Source: Gemmatimonadota bacterium (GTDB taxonomy: Bacteria > Gemmatimonadota > Gemmatimonadetes > Gemmatimonadales > GWC2-71-9). From it: a stretch of 64,000 nt of DNA. Location of the stretch: assembly GCA_040388535.1 (NCBI GenBank), contig JAZKBR010000001.1, positions 269,764-333,763 on the forward strand, read 5' to 3'. The notes beneath the pieces were generated by a model. The model was not told the origin of the DNA. It did no database searches and saw only the letters and a program-made list of their open reading frames with translations. The position numbers and the translations under genes are program-made. This document shows positions 16,066-26,372 of this stretch, in pieces (position 1 is the stretch's first letter; each line of letters begins with the position of its first letter).

Positions 16066-16428
16066 TCAGGCCGGCGGGTTGCTGTCCTGCTTCGCCAGCA
16101 GCCGCTCCGAGAAGTCCACGCGCTCTTCCAGTTCGCCTACCCGGGCACGCAACTCATCGAGTTCGGCGTAGAGCTCGTCGGGCACCTGCGCGACCATATC
16201 TTCGGCGTCGATCTGGCTCCGGCCGGCGATCCGGTCGGCGAGTGCCTTGCCCAGCGGGCCGCGGAGCGCGTAGGCGGCGCCGCCGACCGCGATGAACCAG
16301 ATCGGAATCGAGGCAGGGCCGAGCCGCTGGCTCACCTCGGTCAGTCCGCTGAAGAGAGCGATGACCGTGACGCCTACCAGAATGAATGGCCATCCCGATC
16401 CGCGATTTCGCCCGTTATCAACTCCCAC
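16066..16428 (-). CDS. PspB-like membrane/coiled-coil paralogue 9 of 9
   Basis: The 120-residue protein has two transmembrane segments (about 13-29 and 41-56), then RGPLGKALADRI (about 57-67). A predicted coiled coil ends in the family motif ELEERVDFSERLLAK (about 99-113). The start is a GTG at 16428 with an excellent AGGAGGT about six bases upstream. It overlaps paralogue 8 by 11 bases. It lacks the SGEVEAQF segment of paralogues 4-6 and 8, and its serine in DFSER is unique within the set. It is the last of the array before the ybjN-like and pspA genes. Resemblance to PspB is structural, not a proven homology. Confidence 0.8.
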   Translation of the reverse strand: MGVDNGRNRGSGWPFILVGVTVIALFSGLTEVSQRLGPASIPIWFIAVGGAAYALRGPLGKALADRIAGRSQIDAEDMVAQVPDELYAELDELRARVGELEERVDFSERLLAKQDSNPPA

Positions 16429-16831
16429 GACCCACCTCCTTCATCGGCTCGTTCTGCACCTGCGCCAGCAACCGTTCTGTGAAATCGAGTCGGTCCTCGA
16501 GTTCGGCGATCCGGCCAAACGCGGCCTCCACTTCCCCACTCGTCAGTCCGTGCTGCTCCAGATACGCCAGGCGCGACTCGAGGTTGCCCTGCATCACGGC
16601 GTCGCCCTGACGATCCCCTTCAAGCATCCCGGCGAGCGCTTTTCCCACCGGGCCACGGAAAATCAACCAGAACAGCCCCATGGCGCCGCTGATGCTGATC
16701 ATCGCCATGCGGGGGTCGCCCCCGCGGCGCGAGTCCAGCGTCACACTGGCAATGAACGCGAGCCCAGCGAGCCCCATTCCGAGCGCCAGGCCGACGCCAA
16801 GGAAACGGGAGAAGCGATTGCCGTTGCTCAT
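16418..16831 (-). CDS. PspB-like membrane/coiled-coil paralogue 8 of 9
   Basis: The 137-residue protein has two hydrophobic segments (about 10-31 and 42-58), the shared RGPVGKALAGML (about 59-70), the GLTSGEVEAAF block (about 95-105) and the motif ELEDRLDFTERLLAQ (about 110-124). Heptad-spaced hydrophobics from about residue 83 predict a coiled coil. Start and stop overlap both neighbours. It is closest to paralogue 7 in the final motif (DFTER) but to paralogues 4-6 in the SGEVEA block, suggesting stepwise duplication with divergence. Function unknown; probably inner membrane with a cytoplasmic tail. Confidence 0.8.
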   Translation of the reverse strand: MSNGNRFSRFLGVGLALGMGLAGLAFIASVTLDSRRGGDPRMAMISISGAMGLFWLIFRGPVGKALAGMLEGDRQGDAVMQGNLESRLAYLEQHGLTSGEVEAAFGRIAELEDRLDFTERLLAQVQNEPMKEVGRGS

Positions 16832-17211
16832 TGGCGCTCACCCGGCGGGAGCGCTTCCCGCTCGCGTTGCGAGATCATCCGTTCGGTGAAGTCGAGACGA
16901 TCCTCGAGCTCGGCCACGCGAGACTGCTCCATTGTCAGTTCGGCGATGCGCGCTTCAAGATCCTCCACCCGCATCGCAAGCTGATCATCGGCCGGGGGAT
17001 CACCCTCGAGCATCTTGCCGACGGCCTTGCCGATCGGGCCGAACATCAGCGCTGCGAACAGGACGCCCCCCGTCAAGAGTGCGAAGACGGGCATCGGGTT
17101 GTCGATGTTGCGGCCTTCATCCATCACGAAGGCGAGATACATCAGCCCCATCGCCGTGACACCGAGCGTGAGCATCAACCCGATTCCGCGCGATCCTCCC
17201 TTGTTGCTCAC
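16828..17211 (-). CDS. PspB-like membrane/coiled-coil paralogue 7 of 9
   Basis: Two transmembrane segments (about 9-30 and 41-58) are followed by FGPIGKAVGKMLEGD (about 57-71), a heptad region (RVEDLEARIAEL) and the motif ELEDRLDFTERMISQ (about 101-115). Total length is 127 residues. Where its neighbours carry GLTSGEVEAQF it has TMEQSRVA, a shorter linker, so it looks like a member that lost or never gained that block. It overlaps paralogues 6 and 8 by four bases each. No catalytic or metal-binding residues are evident; a structural or sensory membrane role is inferred. Confidence 0.8.
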   Translation of the reverse strand: MSNKGGSRGIGLMLTLGVTAMGLMYLAFVMDEGRNIDNPMPVFALLTGGVLFAALMFGPIGKAVGKMLEGDPPADDQLAMRVEDLEARIAELTMEQSRVAELEDRLDFTERMISQREREALPPGERQ

Positions 17212-17624
17212 GGCAGCCGCTCCTGTAGCGTAGGATCCACGCGCGCCAGCAGGCGCTCGGCAAAGTCGAGTCGATCTTCCACCTCGGCGAGTCGCGAGAA
17301 CTGCGCCTCGACCTCTCCAGAGCTCAGGCCGCGCGTTTCCATATTCGAGAGTCGCGCTTCGAGTTCCTCGAGCCGCATCGTGGCGAGATCATCGCGCGGG
17401 CCGGCCTCGAGCATCCCCTTGATGGCCTTGCCGACCGGGCCGAAGAGCAGCGAGCCGAAGATCGCCGTGCCCAATGCGAGCACGAAGATCGCCATCCCGT
17501 CGACCTCGCGTGGGACCTCGCGATGCATGTAGGGCTCGGCCACAGCGAACACGAACACCAGTGCCATCGCCGAGAGGCCGAGCGCCAGCACCATGCCCAT
17601 GAAGCGCGAACCACGGCCGCTCAC
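17208..17624 (-). CDS. PspB-like membrane/coiled-coil paralogue 6 of 9
   Basis: The 138-residue protein has two hydrophobic segments (about 8-30 and 44-61), a charged external-type loop between them (HREVPREVDG), FGPVGKAIKGML (about 61-72) and RLEELEARL. GLSSGEVEAQFSRL (about 99-112) and the motif EVEDRLDFAERLLAR (about 114-128) follow. It is the longest of the array. Four-base overlaps on both sides show tight translational coupling. Function unknown. Confidence 0.8.
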   Translation of the reverse strand: MSGRGSRFMGMVLALGLSAMALVFVFAVAEPYMHREVPREVDGMAIFVLALGTAIFGSLLFGPVGKAIKGMLEAGPRDDLATMRLEELEARLSNMETRGLSSGEVEAQFSRLAEVEDRLDFAERLLARVDPTLQERLP

Positions 17625-18022
17625 GGTTCACCTGCCGTCATGTGGCCTTCACCCTTGGTGAGCATCCGCTCGGCAAAGTCGAGCCGCTCTTCCACTTCGG
17701 AGAGTCGGGTGAACTGCGCCTCGACTTCGCCGGAGGTGAGGTTGCGCTGCTCCATCGATGCGAGTCGCGCCTCGAGATCTTCGACCCGCAGCGCCAGTTC
17801 CTCGTCGTGCTCGTCGCCCTCGATCATTCGTCCGAGCGAGCGGCCGAGGGGGCCACGCAGTGCGAACCACGACACGGCACCACCACCGGCGAGCGCCGTG
17901 AGGAGGTACTCGAAGCCTCGGCGACCGGGTTCATCGATGGCCCATGCGACGAACACCATGCCCATCACCGCCATGCTGATCGCGATCACCATTCCTGCAA
18001 TGCGGGAGTTTCGCATACTCAC
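17621..18022 (-). CDS. PspB-like membrane/coiled-coil paralogue 5 of 9
   Basis: Two hydrophobic segments (about 8-28 and 38-54) precede RGPLGRSLGRMIEGD (about 57-70), RVEDLEARLASM, NLTSGEVEAQFTRL (about 94-107) and the motif EVEERLDFAERMLTK (about 109-123). Length is 133 residues. The C-terminal 60 residues are nearly the same as those of paralogue 4, while the membrane part differs, so the coiled-coil module appears more constrained than the anchor. Start and stop overlap the neighbours by four bases. Function unknown. Confidence 0.8.
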   Translation of the reverse strand: MSMRNSRIAGMVIAISMAVMGMVFVAWAIDEPGRRGFEYLLTALAGGGAVSWFALRGPLGRSLGRMIEGDEHDEELALRVEDLEARLASMEQRNLTSGEVEAQFTRLSEVEERLDFAERMLTKGEGHMTAGEP

Positions 18023-18321
18023 CCCTCCCCTGCCGGGAGTGACGACTCGGTACGAGTGATCATCCGTTCGGCGAAGTCGAGCCGCTCTTCGACCTCGGCG
18101 AGCCGGTGGAACTGGGCTTCGACTTCACCCGATGTGAGGCCGCGGGTCTCGAGATCCGCGAGTCGGGCCTCGAGGGCCATGACCCGCTCGTCACCCGGGC
18201 CGGTCTTGGCATCGATGCGTCGGGCGAATGCCTTGATGATCGGCCCCATCGCCGACCAGAAGGCAAACTGGCCCAGGCCCATCGCAATCCAGAAGGCCAG
18301 ATCGCCGATGCCGTCGCCCAT
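18019..18321 (-). CDS. PspB-like membrane/coiled-coil paralogue 4 of 9
   Basis: This 100-residue member has only one hydrophobic stretch (about 7-28), then MGPIIKAFARRID (about 25-37), EARLADLETRGLTSGEVEAQ and the motif EVEERLDFAERMITR (about 76-90). It reads like paralogue 5 with the first membrane helix removed. It shares one base with paralogue 3 (stop/start) and four with paralogue 5. It marks the step between the short single-helix members (1-4) and the longer two-helix members (5-9). Confidence 0.78.
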   Translation of the reverse strand: MGDGIGDLAFWIAMGLGQFAFWSAMGPIIKAFARRIDAKTGPGDERVMALEARLADLETRGLTSGEVEAQFHRLAEVEERLDFAERMITRTESSLPAGEG

Positions 18322-18680
18322 CAGGCCCCTCCCTCACGCGGCAAGCGGATGACATCCTCCCGTTGTGCCAGCAATCGTTCAGCAAAGTCGACGCGCTCTT
18401 CCAGCTCCTGCATCCGCGCCACCTGCCCTTCGAGATCACCAACGCGCTCGCGCAGGTGATTCACTTCATCAATCAGATTCGGATCCATCGCGCCGGCTTC
18501 GTGCCGCCGCGCCCACGCGCGCGCCATCGGATAGAGCAGGATGCAGGCGATGATCGCGACCAGCGACATCACGATGACTGGGGCGAGCCACTCTGGCGGG
18601 CCGGCCGAGCCCGTGTCGACGACAATCCGGCCGAGGTCCGGCGGCGGAACGGGGGCCTGTGGTGCGGGAAACTGGATCAC
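18321..18680 (-). CDS. PspB-like membrane/coiled-coil paralogue 3 of 9
   Basis: The 119-residue protein has a proline-rich N-terminal stretch (about 1-30), one transmembrane helix (about 31-50), YPMARAWARRHE in the place of the GPxGKA box, a coiled coil (DEVNHLRERVGDLEGQVARM) and the motif ELEERVDFAERLLAQ (about 92-106). It is the most divergent N-terminus in the array, and its region before the helix would lie on the outer side if the tail is cytoplasmic. It overlaps paralogue 2 by four bases. Confidence 0.78.
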   Translation of the reverse strand: MIQFPAPQAPVPPPDLGRIVVDTGSAGPPEWLAPVIVMSLVAIIACILLYPMARAWARRHEAGAMDPNLIDEVNHLRERVGDLEGQVARMQELEERVDFAERLLAQREDVIRLPREGGA

Positions 18681-18964
18681 GATCCCCCCTGGTGGGCGTC
18701 TTCACGCCCCTTGGCGAGCAAGCGCTCGGCAAAGTCGAGCCGTTCGTGGACTTCGAGCAATTCGGCGCGCGCCTGATCGACATCGCCACGCAACTGCTCC
18801 ATCTCGGCGGAGAGCTCTTCGAACTGTTCGCGAGTGGAGGCACCCTTGTCGGCGCCACTGTTGTGACGAATGGCGTCGGCGATCGCGAGCCCGATCGAAC
18901 TCTTCGACACCACCACGACGAGTGGGATGCTCAGCGCGATGATCGGAATCAGTAGCGCGTTCAT
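18677..18964 (-). CDS. PspB-like membrane/coiled-coil paralogue 2 of 9
   Basis: The 95-residue protein begins with a membrane helix (about 3-20), then SSIGLAIADAI in the place of the GPxGKA box. A long charged heptad region (EQFEELSAEMEQLRGDV) leads to the motif EVHERLDFAERLLAK (about 71-85). In size and layout (short N-terminal helix, then coiled coil) this and paralogue 1 are closest to PspB of enterobacteria. It shares a single base with the end of paralogue 1. Confidence 0.78.
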   Translation of the reverse strand: MNALLIPIIALSIPLVVVVSKSSIGLAIADAIRHNSGADKGASTREQFEELSAEMEQLRGDVDQARAELLEVHERLDFAERLLAKGREDAHQGGS

Positions 18965-19233
18965 TATTGCCCGCCCCGGGCAGCGGCATCCTGAGACTCG
19001 TCGCTGCCCTTCGACAGCAGCCGTTCGGCGAAGTCGACTCGCTCCTGCAGCTCGGAAACATCAGTGCGGAGACGGTCGAGCTCGTCATAGATCTCGTGAT
19101 CGACTTCGGGAGGCGGGAGCTGCTGGACCCCGTGGCGGAGACGGTCGGCAATGGCCCGACCCAGTGGCGAAAACGACAACCCGACGACGGTCGCCCCACC
19201 GAAGATCAGTACAATCGCCAGAATGTCTTCCAC
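18964..19233 (-). CDS. PspB-like membrane/coiled-coil paralogue 1 of 9
   Basis: The first gene of the array encodes 89 residues: an N-terminal membrane helix (about 3-21), FSPLGRAIADRL (about 21-32), a linker, a coiled coil (YDELDRLRTDVSEL) and the motif ELQERVDFAERLLSK (about 61-75). A serine/glycine-rich tail follows. Its upstream gap of 76 bp holds the serine dehydratase terminator hairpin but no obvious sigma70 promoter, so how the array is transcribed is unclear. Small size and topology recall PspB. Function is unknown. Confidence 0.78.
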   Translation of the reverse strand: MEDILAIVLIFGGATVVGLSFSPLGRAIADRLRHGVQQLPPPEVDHEIYDELDRLRTDVSELQERVDFAERLLSKGSDESQDAAARGGQ

Positions 19234-19256
19234 GGACGGCCTCCGGATAGAGGGAA

Positions 19257-19276
19257 CGCCCCCATTTACGGGGGCG
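19257..19276 (-). terminator. Hairpin between serine dehydratase and the nine-gene array
   Basis: CGCCCCC and GGGGGCG form a 7-bp stem with a 6-base loop, 33 bases past the sdaAA stop on the minus strand. It is followed by TTCC, so the T-run is weak. Confidence 0.55.
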
Positions 19277-19309
19277 CCTGCGAGAATGTTTCAGCCAGAA
19301 ACGACCGGA

Positions 19310-20194
19310 TCAGCTCCCCTTGCGAGGCTTCAGCTGGACCAGCCGCTCACGGGCAAGACGCCTTCCGGTCGGGGTGGCCGCAAGCCCGCCGCCCGCGGTC
19401 TCCCGATAGCGGACGTCCATATCGCGTCCGATCTGCCCCATGGTATCGACCACTTCGTCGGCGGGGATCGGGAATTCGACGCCAGCGAGGGCCATCTCGA
19501 TCCCGGCGAGCGCCATCGCCGCGCCGGTCGCGTTGCGGTAGACGCACGGCACCTCGACCAGACCGCCGAGCGGGTCGCAGACCAGACCGAGGGTACCCTG
19601 CATCGTCACTGAGACCGCGTGGATGGCTTGCCACGGTGTGCCACCGAGCAGCTCTACCCCGGCCGCTGCCGCCATTCCTGCCGCGGCGCCGGTCTCTGCC
19701 TGACAACCGCCTTCGGCGCCCGAAAGCGAGGCGCGCACGGCGACGACGGCACCCACCAACCCGGCGGTGGCGAGGGCGCGTACCAGGTCAGCATCGGAGA
19801 CATTGCGGTGCTTCGACAGTGCCAGCAACACGCCAGGGAGCACGCCGGCGCCACCGGCCGTGGGCGCCGCGACAATCACGCCCATCGCGGCGTTGACTTC
19901 CTGCACCGCGAGTGCGGCAGCCAGCGCATCGGTGAAGATGGTGCCGGCGAGCGGACCCTTCGCATTGGCGAGCTTGGCGGCGTCGCCACCGACCAGCCCC
20001 GACACCGAGTAGAGATCTCCCACCAGCCCGCGCTCTACCGCGCCACGCATCACCGCGAGCGCACGCCCCAGAGAGTGTTCCACCTCTTCGCGGGTGCGCA
20101 GCCCTTCGGAGACTTCCGACTGCAACGCCAGCTCACCGAGCGAGATTCCCTGAGCGGTCGCGTCCGTCGCGGCTTCAATCAGCGAGTCGTACAT
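19310..20194 (-). CDS. sdaAA: L-serine dehydratase, iron-sulfur alpha subunit
   Basis: With the beta subunit this enzyme deaminates L-serine to pyruvate and ammonia using a [4Fe-4S] cluster. The 294 residues include SGLVGGDAAKL, the glycine-rich APTAGGAGVLPGVLLAL, and cluster cysteines in AEGGCQAETGAAAGMAAA and GLVCDPLGGLVEVPCVYRN, the hallmarks of this family. Its start and the beta stop share one base (20194). The split two-subunit form is typical of Gram-positive and several other phyla. Downstream lies a hairpin before the nine-gene array, so it is probably transcribed separately from that array. Confidence 0.93.
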   Translation of the reverse strand: MYDSLIEAATDATAQGISLGELALQSEVSEGLRTREEVEHSLGRALAVMRGAVERGLVGDLYSVSGLVGGDAAKLANAKGPLAGTIFTDALAAALAVQEVNAAMGVIVAAPTAGGAGVLPGVLLALSKHRNVSDADLVRALATAGLVGAVVAVRASLSGAEGGCQAETGAAAGMAAAAGVELLGGTPWQAIHAVSVTMQGTLGLVCDPLGGLVEVPCVYRNATGAAMALAGIEMALAGVEFPIPADEVVDTMGQIGRDMDVRYRETAGGGLAATPTGRRLARERLVQLKPRKGS

Positions 20195-20859
20195 CAGGCC
20201 ACCCGATCGACGACGCGAATGGTCTTCACCGCCCGCAGGGCGCGGATTCGCTCGACTGCCGCGTCGCTCGGAGGCGAGTCGAGTTCGTAGACGTGAATGG
20301 CATCGCCACCCTTCTGCCGCCGCGACACCCGCATGGTGGCGAGGTTGACGCTCTGCTCAGACAGGGCCGTCGCGACGTTGGCGACAATACCCGGCTCGTC
20401 GTGCGCGACCACGACCATCGTGGTGTAGGAGCCGGTGACATCCACCGGGAAGCCGTCGATCGCCGTGACGAGGATGCGGCCGGCACCGAGTGACGAGCCG
20501 ACCATCGTGGCGCTGCGTCCGTCACGCGTCACGGTGATGCGCGTCGTGTTGGGATGGTGGTCGCCGCGCAGCTTGACGTTGTCGAAGGTGATCACCATCC
20601 CGGCAGCGGCCGCGGCTTCGAGAGATTCACGGAGCCGTTCATCGTCGGGCTGAAATCCGAGCAGTCCACCGGCGATGGCGCGATCGGTCCCGTGCCCCGT
20701 GCCAGTTCGCGCAAAGGAGCCGTGGAGTTCCACCTTTGCTGTATCGGGAGTCCCGCCCACCAGGGCACGAGCGATCAGGCCCAGACGACAGGCGCCGGCC
20801 GTGTGCGAGGACGAGGGGCCCACCATGACCGGGCCGATGATGTCGAGCAGTGAGACCAT
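20194..20859 (-). CDS. sdaAB: L-serine dehydratase, beta subunit (ACT domain)
   Basis: The 221-residue protein starts MVSLLDIIGPVMVGPSSSHT, the conserved N-terminal part of the serine dehydratase beta domain. A GSFARTGTGHGTDRAI loop follows. A C-terminal ACT domain occupies about residues 145-221 (YTTMVVVAHDEPGIVANVAT), the usual serine-sensing or dimerising part. It is transcribed before sdaAA, with a one-base stop/start overlap. It begins five bases after a 71-residue unknown gene, which may belong to the same transcript. Confidence 0.92.
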   Translation of the reverse strand: MVSLLDIIGPVMVGPSSSHTAGACRLGLIARALVGGTPDTAKVELHGSFARTGTGHGTDRAIAGGLLGFQPDDERLRESLEAAAAAGMVITFDNVKLRGDHHPNTTRITVTRDGRSATMVGSSLGAGRILVTAIDGFPVDVTGSYTTMVVVAHDEPGIVANVATALSEQSVNLATMRVSRRQKGGDAIHVYELDSPPSDAAVERIRALRAVKTIRVVDRVA

Positions 20860-20864
20860 AGGTG

Positions 20865-21080
20865 TCAGACCAGTTCTGCCGATTGGATTGCTTCCAGCGA
20901 GACGCCGATTTCGGTGTCGTCGTTGTGGAGCGGTCGGAGGAAGACTTCGTGCGCCGTGATATGGAGATCGACCACCGTCGGAACGCCGTGCACCTCGGTA
21001 CCGTCCCGCAGCACCAACTGGACCGGAAGCTCCTGTCCGTTGGCATAGCGCAGGGTTTCGATGATCAGATCGAGCGTCAT
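20865..21080 (-). CDS. Small conserved-looking protein of unknown function
   Basis: The 71-residue protein starts MTLDLIIETLRYANGQELPV and is mostly beta: QLVLRDGTEVHGVPTVVDLH, then HEVFLRPLHNDDTEIGVSLE. It resembles a small SH3- or Sm-like barrel, but the match is only by strand pattern. A clear AGGAG lies six bases before the ATG. It is followed after five bases by sdaAB, so it is probably co-transcribed with serine dehydratase. No cysteines or signal peptide. Confidence 0.6.
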   Translation of the reverse strand: MTLDLIIETLRYANGQELPVQLVLRDGTEVHGVPTVVDLHITAHEVFLRPLHNDDTEIGVSLEAIQSAELV

Positions 21081-21135
21081 CGCGAGCTCCTGACAGGGAT
21101 ACTGGTAATGTAGCGGGAAATCGCTCGCCCGGGCC

Positions 21136-23982
<2,847 letters not shown>

Positions 23983-24066
23983 AGCCCCGAATGGTAAGGT
24001 GGTAGGGGAAACGCGAGCAACGCGGACCCTTCCGAGAAGGCCCGAGCCTTGCTACAAGAGGCCTCC

Positions 24067-25620
24067 ATGCGCCAACGCCCCCCCTCCATGAGAGCCCTCG
24101 CCGGGGTCGCGGTCCTGACGGCCTGGGCTGGCACCCTTGTCTGGCTCGGGATCCGCACCACCGGCCAGACGGAAGCCACCACCCTCTCGAATGAGGCGTC
24201 GCTGCGGCTTTCTCCCACCGCCGGGTGGTTTGCGGTCTACTCCGGTGACGAACAGATCGGCAGTGCCGGCGTCACCCTCGACACCCTCTCGCCGGGGTAC
24301 CGGATCAGGGAAACGGTGACGCTCGAGTTGTCGGGCGAGGGTGCCTTTCACCGTGCAACCCGCCTTACCGAAACCCGACTGGGCGCGACCCTCGCCCTCC
24401 AGGATGTTCGGTCACGCTACTCCTTTGGCGCCAGGCAGGTCGAATGGACCATCAAGCCCGGGGCAGATTCTGCGGTCGTCGGTTACGGCGCCGGGTCGAT
24501 CCTCGTCACCGCGCGCTTCAAGCCAGCGACCCCTGGAGTCACCCTGGGGGCGATGCCCTATCGGCTGGCGCTGACCGGTGGCCTGAGTCAGGGTCGGTCG
24601 CGCCAGATGCTCCTCTATGGCGGCTGGCCACCTTCGGCCCGGTCTGGACTCATCAAGGTCGGGCGTGATTCGACCGTGGTCTTCGCGGACAGCGCCCAGG
24701 CCGACAGTGCCTCAGGACGATTCGTCGAAGCGCACCGCGATTCGGTTCGTGCCACCGAGGTGCTGATCGACTCGCCATTGGGGCCATACCGGCTCTGGGT
24801 CGATGCGCGCGGTGGCATCGCCGGCCTCGACTGGCCGCTTGGGGTGCACTGGGTGCGATCCGATTTCGACATTGCGGTGCAACAGTTCCGACGCGATGCG
24901 CGCGCCAGGCCTGCCGCCATCACGAATGCACTGGGCCAGCTCTCACCTCTCGCGAGTCCGGGCAACCGACCGGATACGGCAAGCGGCGAGCGCCACTTTC
25001 GCGTCGAGCGCCGCGACGGGCGCGCGGTGAGTGGCGTGATGCTGGTCTACCTCAACGGTGGACGGCAGCTGATGCGCGGCGGTGTGCTCAACGTGCTTTC
25101 GGTGTCGTTGCCCGGCCCGCGCAGCGCCGGCATCGACCGCACCTACGACCCGCTGGCGCAGGAACAGGCGCCGGAGATCCGGGCACTCGCCAAGGAGATC
25201 CTCGCCGGTGAGACCGGCGGCGAGGCGCTGCTGCGCCTGGTGAGTGCCATTCCGAAACTGGCCACCGTTGACACCGCTGTCTCCGCAGCCGACGATGCAC
25301 TCAGCACACTCATGGCGCACCGGGGACGCCCGGACGGTCTGGCACGGCTCTATGTCGCGATCGCCCGGGCTGGCGGAGTGCAGGCGCGCTACGTCGTCGG
25401 CGTCGCGCCCCGAGGGGAGACACTCTTCACCCACGCGTGGGCCGAAGTGTGGGATGCTGCGAACAACTCCTGGTTCGCTGTCGACCCGGTATTCGGGCGC
25501 CCCGTGGCAGGCGCAGGATTGATCCGGATCGGCTATGCTGGATCCAGTCACCCGGATGATCTTCGTCCGATACTGGCGCAGGCCAAATTCACCCTACTCG
25601 ATTCGACGGAGGCGCCGTGA
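24067..25620 (+). CDS. Exported transglutaminase-fold protein lacking the catalytic cysteine
   Basis: The 517-residue protein has an N-terminal membrane helix or signal (about 8-28). A large beta-rich domain (about 45-330) follows, and a transglutaminase-like domain occupies about 400-490. The helix that normally begins with the nucleophile reads [20 protein letters not shown], with proline where the cysteine should be. The His and Asp of the triad remain ([14 protein letters not shown]). It is therefore probably a non-catalytic binding protein. AAGAGG lies six bases before ATG 24067. Its stop overlaps the ABC ATPase start, so it may serve the exporter. Confidence 0.75.
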   Translation: MRQRPPSMRALAGVAVLTAWAGTLVWLGIRTTGQTEATTLSNEASLRLSPTAGWFAVYSGDEQIGSAGVTLDTLSPGYRIRETVTLELSGEGAFHRATRLTETRLGATLALQDVRSRYSFGARQVEWTIKPGADSAVVGYGAGSILVTARFKPATPGVTLGAMPYRLALTGGLSQGRSRQMLLYGGWPPSARSGLIKVGRDSTVVFADSAQADSASGRFVEAHRDSVRATEVLIDSPLGPYRLWVDARGGIAGLDWPLGVHWVRSDFDIAVQQFRRDARARPAAITNALGQLSPLASPGNRPDTASGERHFRVERRDGRAVSGVMLVYLNGGRQLMRGGVLNVLSVSLPGPRSAGIDRTYDPLAQEQAPEIRALAKEILAGETGGEALLRLVSAIPKLATVDTAVSAADDALSTLMAHRGRPDGLARLYVAIARAGGVQARYVVGVAPRGETLFTHAWAEVWDAANNSWFAVDPVFGRPVAGAGLIRIGYAGSSHPDDLRPILAQAKFTLLDSTEAP

Positions 25621-26372
25621 TCGTATTGCGCGGCGTAGTGAAGAAGTACGGCTCGTTCGCAGCGGTGAAAGGGATCGACCTCGAGATCACCAAGGGCGAA
25701 CTCTTCGGCTTCCTCGGCCCCAACGGCGCCGGCAAGACGACGACGATGCGGATGATCGCCGGGATCCTGGCGCCCACGGCCGGCACCATCGAAATCGGCG
25801 GGGTCAACCTGCTACGCGATCCGATGGGTGCCAAGGCAAAAATGGGGTTCATCCCCGATCGCCCGTTCGTCTACGACAAACTCACCGGCGCCGAGTTCCT
25901 CCGTTTCACGGCAGCGCTCTATGGCGAGGATGGCCCGGATCTCGAGTCGCGGATCGACGAACTGCTGACCCTCTTCGAACTCGACCGCTGGAAGCATGAG
26001 CTCACCGAATCGTACAGTCACGGCATGCGGCAGAAGCTGATCATCTCGAGCGCGCTGGTGCACCGCCCCGAGGTGATCGTCGTCGACGAGCCGATGATCG
26101 GCCTCGATCCGAAGAGCGCCCGGCTGTTGCGCGAACTCTTCCGCCGTTTCGTCGACCGGGGCGGCACCGTGCTGATGAGCACCCACACGCTCGAGATCGT
26201 CGAGGGGTGGTGCGACAGGATCGGGATCATCCGCCAGGGTGAACTGGTCGCGTGCGGGACGCTCGATGAACTCCGTCACGACGCTTCAGCTCACGGCGCG
26301 GGACTCGAGGAACTCTTCCTTCGTCTCACTGGTGAACACGTCGACCACGACCTCGATGCCATCCTTGGCTGA
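25617..26372 (+). CDS. ABC transporter ATP-binding protein
   Basis: This 251-residue ATPase drives the adjacent permease. It shows Walker A GPNGAGKTTTMRMIAG (about residues 36-51), signature SYSHGMRQKLIIS, Walker B VIVVDEPMIGLDP and the switch histidine in MSTHTLE. The sequence is of the DRA/NatA-like exporter type. It starts with a GTG at 25617 overlapping the previous gene's stop as GTGA, and its own end overlaps the permease start by 17 bases. The substrate is unknown; together the three genes may form an efflux or membrane-processing system. Confidence 0.92.
   Translation: MIVLRGVVKKYGSFAAVKGIDLEITKGELFGFLGPNGAGKTTTMRMIAGILAPTAGTIEIGGVNLLRDPMGAKAKMGFIPDRPFVYDKLTGAEFLRFTAALYGEDGPDLESRIDELLTLFELDRWKHELTESYSHGMRQKLIISSALVHRPEVIVVDEPMIGLDPKSARLLRELFRRFVDRGGTVLMSTHTLEIVEGWCDRIGIIRQGELVACGTLDELRHDASAHGAGLEELFLRLTGEHVDHDLDAILG

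Noticed and set aside
23983-24066. LexA-type operator before uvrA
   Set aside because: No convincing inverted repeat of the SOS-box kind is present in the divergent gap.
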